From positions 155,030,524-155,094,523 of the forward strand of contig OX377618.1 of the NCBI GenBank assembly GCA_947397865.1: a stretch of 64,000 nucleotides of DNA, read 5' to 3'. The translations under genes and the position numbers were made by a program. The notes under the pieces were generated by a model that saw only the letters and a list, made by a program, of their open reading frames with translations, did no database searches and had not been told where the DNA came from. Shown here in pieces: positions 22,143 through 34,433 of the stretch (the stretch's first letter is position 1; the number at the start of each line of letters is the position of its first letter). This DNA is from Polietes domitor. Lineage: Eukaryota; Arthropoda; Insecta; Diptera; Muscidae.

Positions 22143-23060
22143 TTATACCCTCACTCTACAGAGTAGGAAGGTATATATCATTTGGGACAGAAAAAAGTGT
22201 AACGCATTGAAGGAGTGACTAAAGACCCTAAGTATTGTTGGACCAAATTCGTTTCACAACATTTTAATATGTTTGAGCCATGTCCGTCCGTCTGTCTGTC
22301 AGGCTAGTGTACACGACAACGCTCGAAAGGAATTAAAGGATCAATTAAAACTTTGTACATGGAAATATTTACCCCAAACTTAGCTTAAGTTCGAAGATGG
22401 GTGAAATTGCCATGCCCCTTCTGGTACCTCCCACACAAATGGTCCATATTCCTATGTTAAATAAAAACCAATGAAACTTCCACCGGGAATTAGCTATATT
22501 TTGGTATATGATAAAGTTTTTATAAGCACTTTGAGCATGCAAGATATGGCGGGTTTTGCCACGCCCTTCTGGTACCATCCACACAAATCACCCCAACCTA
22601 TCTAAAATTAAAGCTGTTATAACTTATATACGGAAGGTAGGAATACTCTGAAATTTGATCTTTGACAATGCTTTTATGGACATTTTATACACTTGAAATA
22701 TAGGAGATTTTGTCACACTCCTTATTTTACCTCCCACACAAAGTGGCAAAAGCCTTGGTTAAAATAAAAGCGATATAACTTACATACGGATAGTCGAAAT
22801 CAGTCACAATTTGATATTTGAAATTGTTTTTACAATCGCATTAAACATAAAAAATATTTATGCTTTAGCCACGCCCCTTCTAGTACCTCCCGCACAAATG
22901 TCTTTACCCTAGGTATTCCGGTGCCTGAAATCCATTATGACTTCATATTTGATCATGTTTTTACAATTATTGGAAAATTGGATTTACAATATGGAAGTTT
23001 GAGGCAATTGGACCGCCTCAAACTTCCAGTACCTCCCACACACATAATCCAGCACTAATA
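22143..23060 (-). mobile_element. Family E repeat, copy E3 (uninterrupted)
   Basis: Starts ATACCCTCACTCTACAGAGT and has a TCCGTCCGTCTGTCTGTC microsatellite near 22284. Five blocks of the type 'tacctcccacacaaat' follow near 22425, 22570, 22730, 22885 and 23030, giving internal units of about 147-160 bp. It supplies the uninterrupted version of the sequence that A3 split in E1. Confidence 0.65.
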
Positions 23061-24930
23061 AAATTGAAGTCCTTCCCTACACATGTCCTCTTGAGAGTGA
23101 TGGTCAGAGCGATAAGTCTCTGTTTAACCAACTTACTTACTTGTTATAATTACGACGCAAAACGAGGTATTGGTGAATTTCAAAGTATAATCCGCGTCCT
23201 ACACATACTACGAAACCAACCCGCCTTTTTTCTTGTAAGCTTTCACAGTCGCGAGCATGTTAATTAGGAACAGGTGTTATTTCCTCCGCCCATAATTTGC
23301 ATTCAATGCTAACATTCCGATTGTAATAAATTACATCAAATTGATGATTTCACAGATTTGCTTCCCACCTTATTTTGATTTGAATTCCATCACCTTTTGT
23401 TTTTTGCTCTGCAACAACAATTATTTATTAACTCCAAATGGAGGGCGAGAGGTACGCCCGGGCAGACATGTCATGTATGCTGAGTGAAATGTTTAATGTT
23501 AACAACAGATGTTATCTCGTGGCAACAGCAACCAACAAGAACAACGCCTAGCAGCAAGACAGGGGCAGCAACAAGCGCATGTTCGCTAAAGTACTTTTAA
23601 CAGAATAATTTTAAAACATTTTATGCCACTTCAATTTTCCAAAAAGTATTTTGAATAATTTATTATAACAAATGTTGCCACATACACACGTACGCGTGCA
23701 AACAACTGAAAATTGATGCTGTTGCTGTTGTCGAATGGCTGGCTGGCTGGCCGCGCTACCAACAAACATCAGCCACCTTTTGACTTCGGGCCACAAATGT
23801 AAAGTCAGGCAAAATATGAAAAGCTGCACAGTGGTTACGAACAATTAATACCATTCGAATGATACCTAAATGATGAATATCGGAAGAAAAATGACTTCAT
23901 TGAATCCATGTTTGTAAAATAATTCAATACAGGAGATGGATTTTCAGAGCTACAAATTTCAAACTCTGCTTTACAAAAATGAGCACTGCGACATCAATTT
24001 ACTTCCAAAGTTCATCATTTAAGCATCATGCGAAAGGTATTGACTGCCGCTATGTATTTTTTATAAAATATTAACATTAAATACGAAAACTTTTTTCAGT
24101 CTTCACTATGAAAAAACTCAAAAATACCAATAAGTTACTCTAAGACAAGAATTAAAATTTAAAGAGCTTTCAAGGTGTCTATTATTTCAGAAAAAAAATA
24201 CAGAAATGCAACACAAAAGAAATTACACGGGAATAACATGATTTTTAGAGTGGGGGGTTTTCAGGAGCGTTTAGCTCACAGACGGCTTGATCTAGGAGAG
24301 AAATATATTGCAAATCATCGTTAAACAATCCAAACTTTAAGGCTATTTTTCTATCATTTTTCAACATTCTATCATTCCACATGAATGCTACACAAATAAG
24401 AAGATGGAGTAAACATTGAAAATACGATAAAAATAATTTAAAATATATTCAATTTATATTTCTTAAATAAATAAAATTTTAACGAAATAAATGAAGAAAT
24501 TAAATAAATAAATTGTAAAATAAAAATGCACAAACAACGCTAAAATCAAACAAGATTCATAGAATGATAAAATGAATTATGAATAGATAGTAAGATTTTA
24601 GCCAAGAAATTCAAAAAAAAATAAGAAGTCTTGAAGAAATAGCTCTGTGTTTATTTAACTAATTTCATTTGAAGATTCTTCAATTTTGCCAGAAACGTGA
24701 CAGCTGTTGTGTATGAATTATGAATATGACAACAATCAGCAATCTACCCAAAACGTTTATTAATTATGACTTTTACATTAATTTTTGTTAAGCCGGAAAG
24801 AAAAGAAGACTCCTATCGAAACAGAAGCGCTATGAAATGACTCCTGTCCGTCAGTTGGCTTGGCAGGACTCCAATTCTTCACGAGAACCATCAGTTTATT
24901 AAAAATCGTCGAAATTTACTTCCCATTTTT
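23061..24930. other. Low-repeat noncoding stretch
   Basis: Mostly free of the A/B/E families. It contains CAACAG/CAGCAA-rich segments (23524-23575), GGCTGGCTGGCTGGCC at about 23739 and alternating GTACGCGTGC-like words. The composition resembles fly intron or intergenic sequence. No open frame with convincing composition, no splice-linked coding exon and no known motif was recognised. Confidence 0.5.
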
Positions 24931-26345
24931 ATACACTCCACGAGAGTATTATGTCTTTGTGCATTTGTTTGTAACATCCAAAAGGAAGGGTGATAGACCC
25001 ATTATTAATTATACCGATCGGCTTAGAATCACTTTCTAAGTTGATTTAGCAATGTCTGTCCGTCTGTCTGTCCGTCTGTCCATCTATTGTTGTAATCACG
25101 ATACAGGTCGCAATTGTAGCCAGAACTAAACGAAACTTTGCACAACGAAGTTTTTCGGGACAAGGACGAACGCTATTTAATTTGAAGAAAATCGGTTCAG
25201 ATTTAGATATAGCCCCCATACGAATTTCAGTCCCGATTTGACTCTTTTCACTCTAGATACCACATATTTCAAAAGATTTTCTTTAAAATTGGCAAAACAT
25301 CTTATAGTTCAACTACAAACATCTGCGGTAAAAATGTGTTAAATCGGTTCAGATTTATAAATAGCTCCCATACAAATTTCGTTCCCAATTTGAATTTTTC
25401 CGCTCTAGAATCCACATAATTTAACAGATTTTATTCAAAATTCGCAAAACACCTTATATATCAACTGGAAACACCTGTGGTAAAAATGTGTTAGATCGGT
25501 TCAGATTTATATATAGCTCCCATACAAATTTCGCTCCCAATTTGAATTTTTCCGCTCTAGAATCCACATAATTTAACAGATTTTCTTCAAAATTGGCAAA
25601 ACATCTTATATTTAAACTAGGAACACCTATGGTGAAAATAAGTAAGATCGGTTCAGATTTATATATAGCTCCCATTAAAATTTCGCTCCCGATTTGACTT
25701 TTTCTGCTCTAGAAACTACATATTTTAAGAGATCTTCTTCAAGTCATGCAAAATATTTTATATTTCAACTAGAAACACCTACGGTGAAAATAGGACACAT
25801 CGGATCAGATTTAGCTACAGCTCCATAAAAATGTCCAATCGCAAATTTTACATCTTAGCGCTCTACAAGCATCAAGCAAATTATTTGCTTTTATTAAGAA
25901 TATTTTAGATTTCATTATGATATCATATGATATCTACACTATTTTTAAAATTACTCAACGATTTTGTTATTAAATTTCCAAACTTTTATTGCAGTACACA
26001 ATTAAAAGTTCATAAGATATAGCTCTAGTCGAATGTCAAGAAGCGGTATCGGTTAATAAAAATGAAAATTTTCCGAACAAGTTGGTGTCCATTAGCGAAA
26101 TTAGCATTACAAAATCGTGAAATTGGAACAATTCGTTTAGTTTGTTTGTATTTTTCAAAACCCAAAACCCCCCCCTGCGCACGGCCCTGGCTCTCATACA
26201 AATTTCGTTCCCCCCGAAACCGCGTATTTTCAGAGAATTTCTTAAAATTGAGCATAACACGTTATACTTCAACTGGAAGAACTTATTGTGAAAGTTAGTC
26301 ACTTCATTCCATGTTTGGATATAGCCCCGAAACAAATATTATTCT
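24931..26345 (-). mobile_element. Family A element, diverged copy A4
   Basis: Minus-strand copy starting ATACACTCCACGAGAGTATT with TCCGTCTGTCTGTCCGTC near 25057, followed by four to five diverged central units ('ccgctctaga..ccacata' blocks about 150 bp apart, from 25195 to 25790). The hairpin end is not found. A repeat of family D (about 25846-26190) interrupts the distal part, and A-type sequence resumes to about 26345. Confidence 0.55.
25846..26190. repeat. Dispersed repeat D, copy 1
   Basis: Matches 44950-45485, including the 'gctctacaagcatcaagcaa' and 'ggtgtccattagcgaaatta' blocks, and ends in a C-run followed by TGCGCACGGCCCTGG. A related GGCCCGTGCGCAG word occurs at about 42105. The identity of the element is unknown to me. 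Confidence 0.6.
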
Positions 26346-26429
26346 CGATTTGACAAATTGGGGCAGAAAGCTGCAGTAACAGTAGGTAATAATAACAATA
26401 AATAAATTTTAATCCAAATTACAATTTTG

Positions 26430-28222
26430 TGGATTTGCTTCTTTGTCTCATCCCCTTGCCTTTTAAAGCCAGCAGTTTATTATTTATAAAATATGATGGA
26501 AATAAATAAATTATTTTCCAAATGTTAACTTTGTGTTTGTTTTGATATTTCGGAACAGCTGACAGCAATGCAATGCTGCCAAGTTTTACTCTGCTAACAC
26601 TCGATGGGGGATTTGCGTTTTTCTTTAAGCCCTGATGGCTTGCGTATTTTTTTATTTTCGTGGGTGACTAGAAACTGTTTTTCCATGTGTATGGACCGCG
26701 ACCCAGCCTAATGTATGTATGGGAGCTTTATCCAAATTTAAACCGATTTATTTAAAATTCGGTGGGGATGATACTAGGGCCAATAGAATTAAATGTATTG
26801 AAATCAGCCAAGTACTTTGATTGATATAAAATTTTTTAAAAATGGGTGTGGTTTCGCCCACTTTTTCCAAAAAAAAAAAAAACAATTTATTTATGTTCAT
26901 ACCAACATGTCATACAGGGTTTGTGATGAATATTTTGACTATGTCATTCATATGTAAACGGAAGTGGTTATTGAATGGCTTGTGTTTCGAACCACTGTCC
27001 CTCGGTTGATACATCGCCGTCACATCGTTCTTCTTTGTTTGTTTGTTTGTTTCTTTATGGAGATTTTTTGTTGGTTACTTTAAAATTTATGATTTCGACA
27101 TATTTTTAGGCGTTTACCTGAAATTTCGTGCTCCCCGCCGCCCCCTCCCTTTGTGTATTTAGGATAACAAATATTCCCTTTGCACTCCACACAGAGGCAC
27201 ATACACGAACGCACGCACGCTTGCCTAAACTGGGGCATATTTTCATGTTTGGCGGAGCTGCTGTTGCTGCTTATCAATTTTGAATGCCTGCCAGAGGAGC
27301 ACCCGAACCGGCAGCAATGGCAACGGTGAAAGTGGCTGCAGAGGCAGTGGCAGTAGGAACAGCAGCGGCAGCATCAGTTGTTGTGGCAATAAACACAATG
27401 GTTGTAAATATAAAAAAGCAAGAACAACCGAAAGCATTTACTCAATGTGATATATGTATGTGATGGATGGATGAATGGATGTGTGCATGAGAACGGTGAA
27501 AACGTGTTTATCTCTGACTTGCCACTTCTGGGCATTCCAAAATATGTCAAAAGCTATTTCCCGCAGTTAGTTGTTGGCTTTACGACATTTGCATGTGGAT
27601 GGATGGATGGATGGATGTTGTGTTGATTCAAATATGAACCAAATTTTCACAATGGCTGAATGAAGGATTAAGAATATCTACCTTCTAGTAGAATTTCATT
27701 TACGTATAGCTATTGGAGGTACATTCCCATTATAATTAATAATAACCAGCAACACGTTTATGTAACTGCGTAATGGCACGTCCGATTCAAACTATACATA
27801 TTATGATAAGTACATAAAGAGTGTCCAAATAACACACATGCTTTAAATTTTGACAGAAAATTGCAAATCAAAACATTAAATTTGTAACAATTTCATGGAA
27901 CACGTAGTTTTGCTAACACTAACTGCTTAGCCTGTATTGTATTAATACAGCGGTGAACTTGCTGCATGAAAGCGTGGATGATCGTGAGATAGAAAAGTCC
28001 AACGGTCTTAAACCACGTGATCTGGGTGGCAACTGGGAAATTACACCATCAATAAATCAATTATGCTGTATTCCAATTGTTTATCATGGTAGGTTGTATG
28101 GTAGGTAACATTGTTGCCGTAACAAGGACAAGGATGGGACAGGAGTATAAGCCTTGGAATGAATCCAGTTAAAACTGGTAACTTTTATTACATTCAGAAA
28201 AATAACATTCCTAAATAAATAC
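26430..28222. other. Low-repeat noncoding stretch with microsatellites
   Basis: Contains TTTG repeats (about 27037-27056), GGATGGATGGATGGATG (27599-27616) and a GCAGC/GGCAGCAGT-rich block (27305-27390) that is open in more than one frame. Its Leu/Pro- or Ala-rich translations look like low-complexity DNA, not protein. No gene is supported. Confidence 0.5.
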
Positions 28223-28538
28223 CAGTAAGGAAAGGCTAAAGTCGGGCGGGGCCGACTATATGACACACTCCACTTTCTATCAGAATACAATTCAATTCGG
28301 AAAAAGTGAAAACGGGAAGAATTTTTGAATGTTTCCTAATCATAGGCTAATATGTCCTGGTTCAATTTGTCAAATAGAGAAGAATATTTGTATCAGGGCT
28401 ATATCGAAACATGGAATGAAGTGACCCATTTCACAATAGGTTCTTCCAGTTCTCAATTTGAAGTAATTCGGTGAAAGTTTCGTGGTTTCTGGGGCGGAAA
28501 AATCAAGCCGGAAGCGAAATTTGTATAGGAGCTATATA

Positions 28539-29801
28539 AAGGGTGTTTTTTATTGGGGTATAGAACTTTAAGTTGGCATCACTTTTTTAACTGGCGGCCA
28601 TTTTGTCAGCTGTCAAGTGATTAATATTTAGTTTGGTTTGCCATTTCATCATGAACAGGTTGACAAAAGAACAACGCTTGCAAATCGTGCAAATTTATTT
28701 CGAAAGTAATGGTTCAGTTCGCGAAGTTCACCGCAAGCTCCGTCCATTTTATGGTCGACATAATCGTCCATCAGAGCAATTAATTCGGTTAACCATGGAT
28801 CGTTTTCGCACTACGTTTACACTATGTGATAATACGCATCCGCAGAGACGTCGAACAGTGCGCACCGAAGAAACAATTGCCGCTGTAGAGTGTGTTGTGT
28901 TGAAGAGGACCCGAATGAATCGATTCGCCACCGTGCGCAGCAATTGGAGCATTGTCCATCAACTTTATGGAAGATTTTGCGCAAAGATCTTGGCTTGCGA
29001 CCTTACAAGATCCAGCTTATGCAAGAATTAAAGCCGCGAGACCGTGCAATGCGTCGTGATTTTGGTGTATGGGCCGAAAATGAGATTCATCTCGATGCTG
29101 ATTTTCATCACAAAATTTTTTTCAGTGATGAGGCTCATTTTTGGTTGAATGGCTACGTCAACAAGCAAAATTGTCGCATTTGGAGTGAAGAGAATCCACA
29201 TGAGACCCTTGAGACGCCATTACATCCACAAAAACTGACTGTTTGGTGTTCTCTATGGGCTGGTGGAGTCATTGGGCCATACTTCTTCCGAAATAATGCT
29301 GGAGAGTCAGTTACCGTTAATGGAGACCGGTATAGAGCCATGATAACCGACTATTTTGTTCCCGAATTGGATGGCATGAATGTGGATGAGTTGTGGTTCC
29401 AACAAGACGGCGCTACATGCCACACAGCGCACGTAACAATCGAATTATTGAAGGAAACATTCGATGAGCGCATAATTTCGCGGAATGGACCTGTCAATTG
29501 GCCACCAAGATCGTGTGATTTGACACCATTGGATTATTTTCTTTGGGGATATGTGAAATCGCTCGTCTACGCCAACAAACCAGAAACGTTAGGGGACTTG
29601 GAAGCCAACATTCGTGGCGTTATTGCCAACATACGGCCCCATATGCTCGAAAAAGTGGTTGAAAATTGGACCTGTAGAATTGGCTATATTCGAGCCAGCC
29701 GCGGCGGCCACATGCCCGAAATCATATTTAAATCATTTTAAAACGATTTTCTTGTGTTTTATTTCAATTCGAAGTTCTATACCTCAATAAAAAACACCCT
29801 T
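28539..29801 (+). mobile_element. DD41D Tc1/mariner element, almost complete (1263 bp)
   Basis: Terminal inverted repeats start AAGGGTGTTTTTTATTG and end in the complement at 29801. TA flanks both sides (28537-28538 and 29802-29803), the expected target duplication. One transposase gene fills most of it. The TIR sequence differs from the 18089 family, so this is a separate lineage. Confidence 0.92.
28651..29741 (+). pseudogene. DD41D Tc1/mariner transposase with one frameshift
   Basis: The ATG at 28651 opens MNRLTKEQRLQIVQIYF, the first helix of the DNA-binding domain. A second helix-turn-helix follows (SIRHRAQQLEHCPSTLWKI). The catalytic Asp residues are in FSDEAHFWLNGY (codon 29127), QQDGATCHTA (codon 29406) and LTPLDYFLWG (codon 29532). 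The last two are 41 residues apart, which defines DD41D, the spacing of the rosa-type lineage. The C-terminus ends SRGGHMPEIIFKSF. One frameshift in the TGTGTTGTG stretch at about 28888-28897 separates the DNA-binding and catalytic halves. About 363 codons in all, near full family length. Only this single lesion is obvious, so decay is recent. Confidence 0.93.
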
Positions 29802-30531
29802 TATAAATCTGAACCGATCTGTCTCATTTTCATCCTGGGTGTTTCTCATGGAAATATAAGATATTTTGCCAAATTTGAAGAACATCTGTTAAAATATGTG
29901 GTTTCTACAGCAGAAAAAGTCAAATCGGGAGTGAAATTCGTATGGGGGCTATATCTAAATCTGAACCGATCTGGCTCATTTTCACCGTGGGTGTTTCTAG
30001 TTGAAATGTAAGATGTTTTGCCAATTTTGAAGAACATCTGGTAAAATATGTGGTTTCTACAGCAGAAAAAGTCAAATCGGGAGTGAAATTCGTATGGGGG
30101 CTATATCTAAATCTGAACCGATCTGGCTCATTTTCACCGTGGGTGTTTCTAGTTGAAATGTAAGATGTTTTGCCAATTTTGAAGAACATCTGTTAAAATA
30201 TGTGGTTTCTACAGCAGAAAAAGTCAAATCGGGAGTGAAATTCGTATGGGGGCTATATCTAAATCTGAACCGATTTTCTTCAAATTAAATAGCGTTCGTC
30301 ATTATCCCGAAAAACTTTGTTGTGAAAAGTTTCATTTGGTTCTGGCTGTAATTGCGACCTGTACTTTGATTACAAGAATAGATGGACAGACGGACGGACG
30401 GACAGACATTGTTAAATCGATTCAAAAAGTGATTCTAAGTCGATCGGTATAATTAACAATGGGTCTATCTCGCTTCCTTTTGGGTGTTACAAACAAATGC
30501 ACAAAGACATAATACTCTCGTGGAGTGTATA

Positions 30532-31130
30532 AAAATGATAAATAAATCCCACATTTTATCTATCTTCAGCCCTTAAAGTGGTACCATACGATTTTTTATG
30601 AAACAAAGGCCCGAAACTACCCCAGAGTCGCCCCTAAGGCCATTAAATGTAAATCCCACCCACATTACTTTTACATCTTTAACTAGTTTTCCGAACACAC
30701 ATACCCCCTATTCCAATGGGGTTCTCCCCATAGAAGATTTAATTTTTATAAAATTTACTTCCATTGCTCTAACTGCCCCAAGAAATTATGAATGGCCCCA
30801 AGGATTATGAATGGCCCCCATTAATTTTCCCAACATTTTTTACAACATTTTTCCCGCATATACCTTCCACCTATTTCTACTCCTAAGGGGGACTCCGCTT
30901 TAAATGTCCCAACGTAGTCTACTAATTTAACTCCTCTCTCGGCATCGTCTTTTACATCTAATTTATACAATACGCGGTATTTCAGGGTAAATCGTTTGTA
31001 AATGCTCACAAAATGTGAATAAATGCTTTATGTTGCGCAATTACGTAATCACACCAAATTCTCGATCCTACCTAGCTGGTGGAATTTATACACAGATTTG
31101 TTTTTTTGCTTGTACAAATTAAACAAAAAA
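30532..31130. other. Pyrimidine-rich stretch without recognised gene
   Basis: Several frames are open for 60-70 codons on both strands, for example minus 31009-30821 with a Lys/Asp/Glu-rich translation containing KLDVKDDAERGVKLVDYVG. I cannot place it in a family. It might be an eroded retroelement or host exon, but nothing in the flanks supports either. Confidence 0.35.
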
Positions 31131-32573
31131 CAAGTAAAAACGGCGTTAAGTTCGGCCGGGCCGAACTTTATATACCCTCCACCATGGATTGCATTCCACA
31201 GAGGTTGTCGGTTTTCGTAGAAGTGCAGTAATATTACAGGAAAATATAATTTTTTTAAAATAGACAAACCAAAATAAATACAAATATTGAAAAATTAATT
31301 TTATAAATAAATATAATATTTTAATTACTTCAAACCACGCTTTTAAGGTAATGCTACCAATACGTCAATTCAAAAAAGAAATATTCTTATATTTATATTT
31401 TCAAAGCCATAACTATTGGTAGATAGTGGGTGCTACAGTTGGTTGTATTTCCATTCTATTTGAATTCCAAAAGTACAAATTTTGAAAATCCATTATCAGA
31501 CGTACATAGTGCAAAATAACCTAACTTCATGATTCAACCAATATTTGCCGTAAAAGAAAAAGTACGAATTTGGAAAAAAAAACTTTTTATTTTGTGTGTC
31601 TATGCAGTCAGAGGAATGTATACACCGAATTCCATGATTCCAGCTGCGCCCATTTGGTTGGTACCATTTTTACCCCCTTGACGTTTCTACGCAATTATAA
31701 TTTTATCATTCTAGCTGTAGTCGTTTAGTTGGTACTATTTTTATCCCTCTGTACAATTGTATCCCTTGAAAGTACTAATTTCGAAAAATCAGTTTATTTT
31801 CCGTGTCTACACACTCAGAGGAATGTATACTCCGAATTTCATGACTCTAGCTGCGGTCATTAGATTGGTACTATTTGTATCCCCTTTTTTCATTTTAACC
31901 CCAAAATGTACGAATTTTGAAAAATCCGCGTATTTTACTTATCTATGCAATCAGAGGAATGAATACACCGAATTTCATTATTCTAGGTACAGCCGTTTGG
32001 TTGGTACAATTTTTATCCCTCTATTCCCATTTACCCCTTAAAAGTACGAATTTGGAAAAAACTTTTATATTATGTATCTACTCAATTAGAGGAATGTACA
32101 CACCGAATTTCGTTTTTCTAGCTGTTGTCGTTTAATATGTACCACTTTTATCCCTTTTTGCCCCATTTCAACCCCTACAAATAAGAATCACTTTATGGTG
32201 CACATTTTTGCTATAAGTGGAATGCGCATACCAAATATCAAGCAAATATAAACAGACATATTCAAAAAACATGCTTAAATACGCTAAAATATTAGGGATT
32301 ATTATGGGTATTTTTAGTCCTTGTGAGGGAAAAATTTTTCCCTTTGGGCCGATTTCGCCCCATTTCAATCCCAACCGATCTACGACTATAAGACGCATTT
32401 AGGGAAAATTTGAACGTTCTAGCTCCTTTCGTTTAGATGCTAGCGTGCTTTCAACAGACGGACAAACGGACGGACATGGCTAGATCGTCTTAGAATTTTA
32501 TGACGATCAAGAACATATATACTTTATAGGGTCTCAGGTCGGTATACCCCCATCCTGGAGGTGGAGGGTATAA
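31131..32573 (+). mobile_element. Family B Helitron-like element, copy B5 (full length)
   Basis: Starts CAAGTAAAAACGG with a perfect 19-bp palindrome just downstream and TATACCCTCCACCATGG, and ends CCTGGAGGTGGAGGGTATA at about 32571. The interior 'gaggaatgtatac.ccgaatt' blocks recur several times. Near the end, the 'caggtcgatatttcaaggtgt' part of other copies is shortened to CAGGTCGGTATACCCCC. Confidence 0.7.
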
Positions 32574-32839
32574 TAATTTGTACTGTGCCATTAATTTATA
32601 CGCAGTAAATAGATTGATTTAAGTAGGCACACACATTGAAACCATTTTCTTACAAAAAATCATATAAACTAGAAAAATATTTGCCCGTTTCTTTCCTTAA
32701 AATGGATAATTACTAAGTATGTCCTAAATCCCTAAATTGTTATCACTTTTGATCCACCTCCATCTATAAAGTACACATTTTGATACAATACATTTGTATT
32801 GCTCGTCATAGTAATTACTTTATTCGATACATTGGTGGG

Positions 32840-32975
32840 TACCATTTTAATCGACTCGTGTTCCGATTTCTACTTAAAAGTATAACTTTTGAAAAATCCT
32901 TTAGAGGTCAGTAGAATATACACACCGAAATTTGCAAAAGGTCGGTGGTACAATTTTTATCCATTTTAATCCCTT
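32840..32975 (+). repeat. Family B internal fragment
   Basis: Contains 'ggtaccattttaatcgactc', 'aaaagtataacttttgaaaa' and 'tatacacaccgaa' words of family B without either terminus, immediately upstream of B6. Confidence 0.5.
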
Positions 32976-32977
32976 AA

Positions 32978-34433
32978 CAAGTAAGAAGGCGTTAAGTTCG
33001 GCCGGACCGAATCTTATATACCCTCCACCACGGAGTGCATTCCACAGTGTTATGAGCAGATTAAAGGATGCACGTTACTATATTTGTTTACTATTTCAAA
33101 CTATAATGTATACTTAAGCGCACTGTTTAAAATCGACTACTATATATAAATAAAATGCTGAAATTGTGAAAGTGAACATACCTAAATATTAGGCGATTGT
33201 CAGTCGCCATTAGAAAGAAGCATTTTCAGATACAGACAAAGTGATAAGAAAAGTATAAATTTTAAAGATATCCCCATTCGCCCCATTCTCAGCTTAAATG
33301 TACAAATTTCGAAAAAACCCTTTTTCGAGTCTTCATAGTCAGAATGTATACACCGAATTTCATGATTTCAACTTCAGCGGTTTGGTAGGTCCCATTTTTA
33401 TCCATCTTTTTAATTATATCCCTTAAAAGTACGAATTTCGAAAAATCCCTCTATTTTACGTGTTTATGCAATTAAAGGGATGTACACACCGAATTTCATG
33501 ATTCTAGCTGCTGTCGTATCATTGGTACCATATTTTACCCTTTTTGTCCCATTAAAAACTTTTAAAACTTTTAATTTCTTTGTGGTGTCTCCAAGCTACA
33601 AGAGGAATGTCCGCAACAAATTGTAACTGTATGAAAATAAGAAATTTAATTAATAAGCCAAGGCTACCAATATTTGTATACTATATATATAATGGATATA
33701 ATACTTCAATTCATAAAGTAAATATAAGGGAGCAATCATAAATACCCTAAATATGGGGGGATAGAGTGTGTATTTTCAGATACAGTCGTTTGGTTGGTTT
33801 AATTTCAAAAGTATAAATTTTGAAAATACCTTATCTCTCACGTACGCAGTATAAGACAACTTCATGATTCTACCATTTTTTGTCGTAAAAGCAACAAAAT
33901 AAAGTACGAATTTGGAAAAAAAAAAAATATTTTACTGGCTATGCAGTCAGAGGAATGTATATAACCAATTCCTTGATACTATCTGCGGCCATTTGGTAGG
34001 TACTATTTTTATCCCCTTTTTCCATTTTACACCCTAAAAGTACGAATTTCGAAAAATTCTTTTATTTTGTGTGTCTACGCAATCAGCAGAATATATACAC
34101 CGAATTTCATTATTCTAGGTGCAGCCGTTAGGTTGGTACTATTTTTATCCCTCTTTCCCCATTTAACCCCTTAAAAGTACGAATTTAGAAAAAATACTTT
34201 TATATTATGTATCTACTCTATTAGAGGAATGTACACGCCAAATTTCGTGTTTCTATCTGTTGTCGTTTGATAGGTACCATTTTTATCCCTTTTTGTCCCA
34301 TTTCGCCCCCTACAAATAAAAATCGCTCTATGGTGCCCTTTTATGCTATAAAGGGAATGCGCATTGCAAATATCAAGTAAATACAAGCTAATATGTTCAA
34401 AAAACATGCTGAAATACTCTAAATATTAGGGCC
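32978..34433 (+). mobile_element. Family B element, subfamily B-prime, copy B6
   Basis: Starts CAAGTAAGAAGGCG with a slightly broken palindrome (AGTTCGGCCGGACCGAAT) and ATACCCTCCACCACGG. The first ~300 bp, including GCGATTGTCAGTCGCC, matches the minus-strand copy ending at 57712 and not B4/B5, so it is a distinct subfamily. At 34433 the sequence switches into a minus-strand B copy. Confidence 0.6.

Larger units (their letters stand above)
28223..30531 (+). mobile_element. Family A Helitron-like element, copy A5, split by a mariner
   Basis: Starts CAGTAAGG with the palindrome at 28240-28257 and ACACACTCCAC, and ends CTCGTGGAGTGTATA at about 30531. The mariner at 28539-29801 interrupts a central unit at GCTATA. 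To its right are three 152-bp units with landmarks at 29941, 30093 and 30245, then GACAGACGGACGGACGGAC near 30384. Without the mariner it would be about 1.0 kb. Confidence 0.7.

Noticed and set aside
27243..27437. Leu/Pro-rich minus-strand frame
   Set aside because: It results from a GCAGC/GGCAGT-rich low-complexity block that is open in several frames; no gene structure is visible around it.
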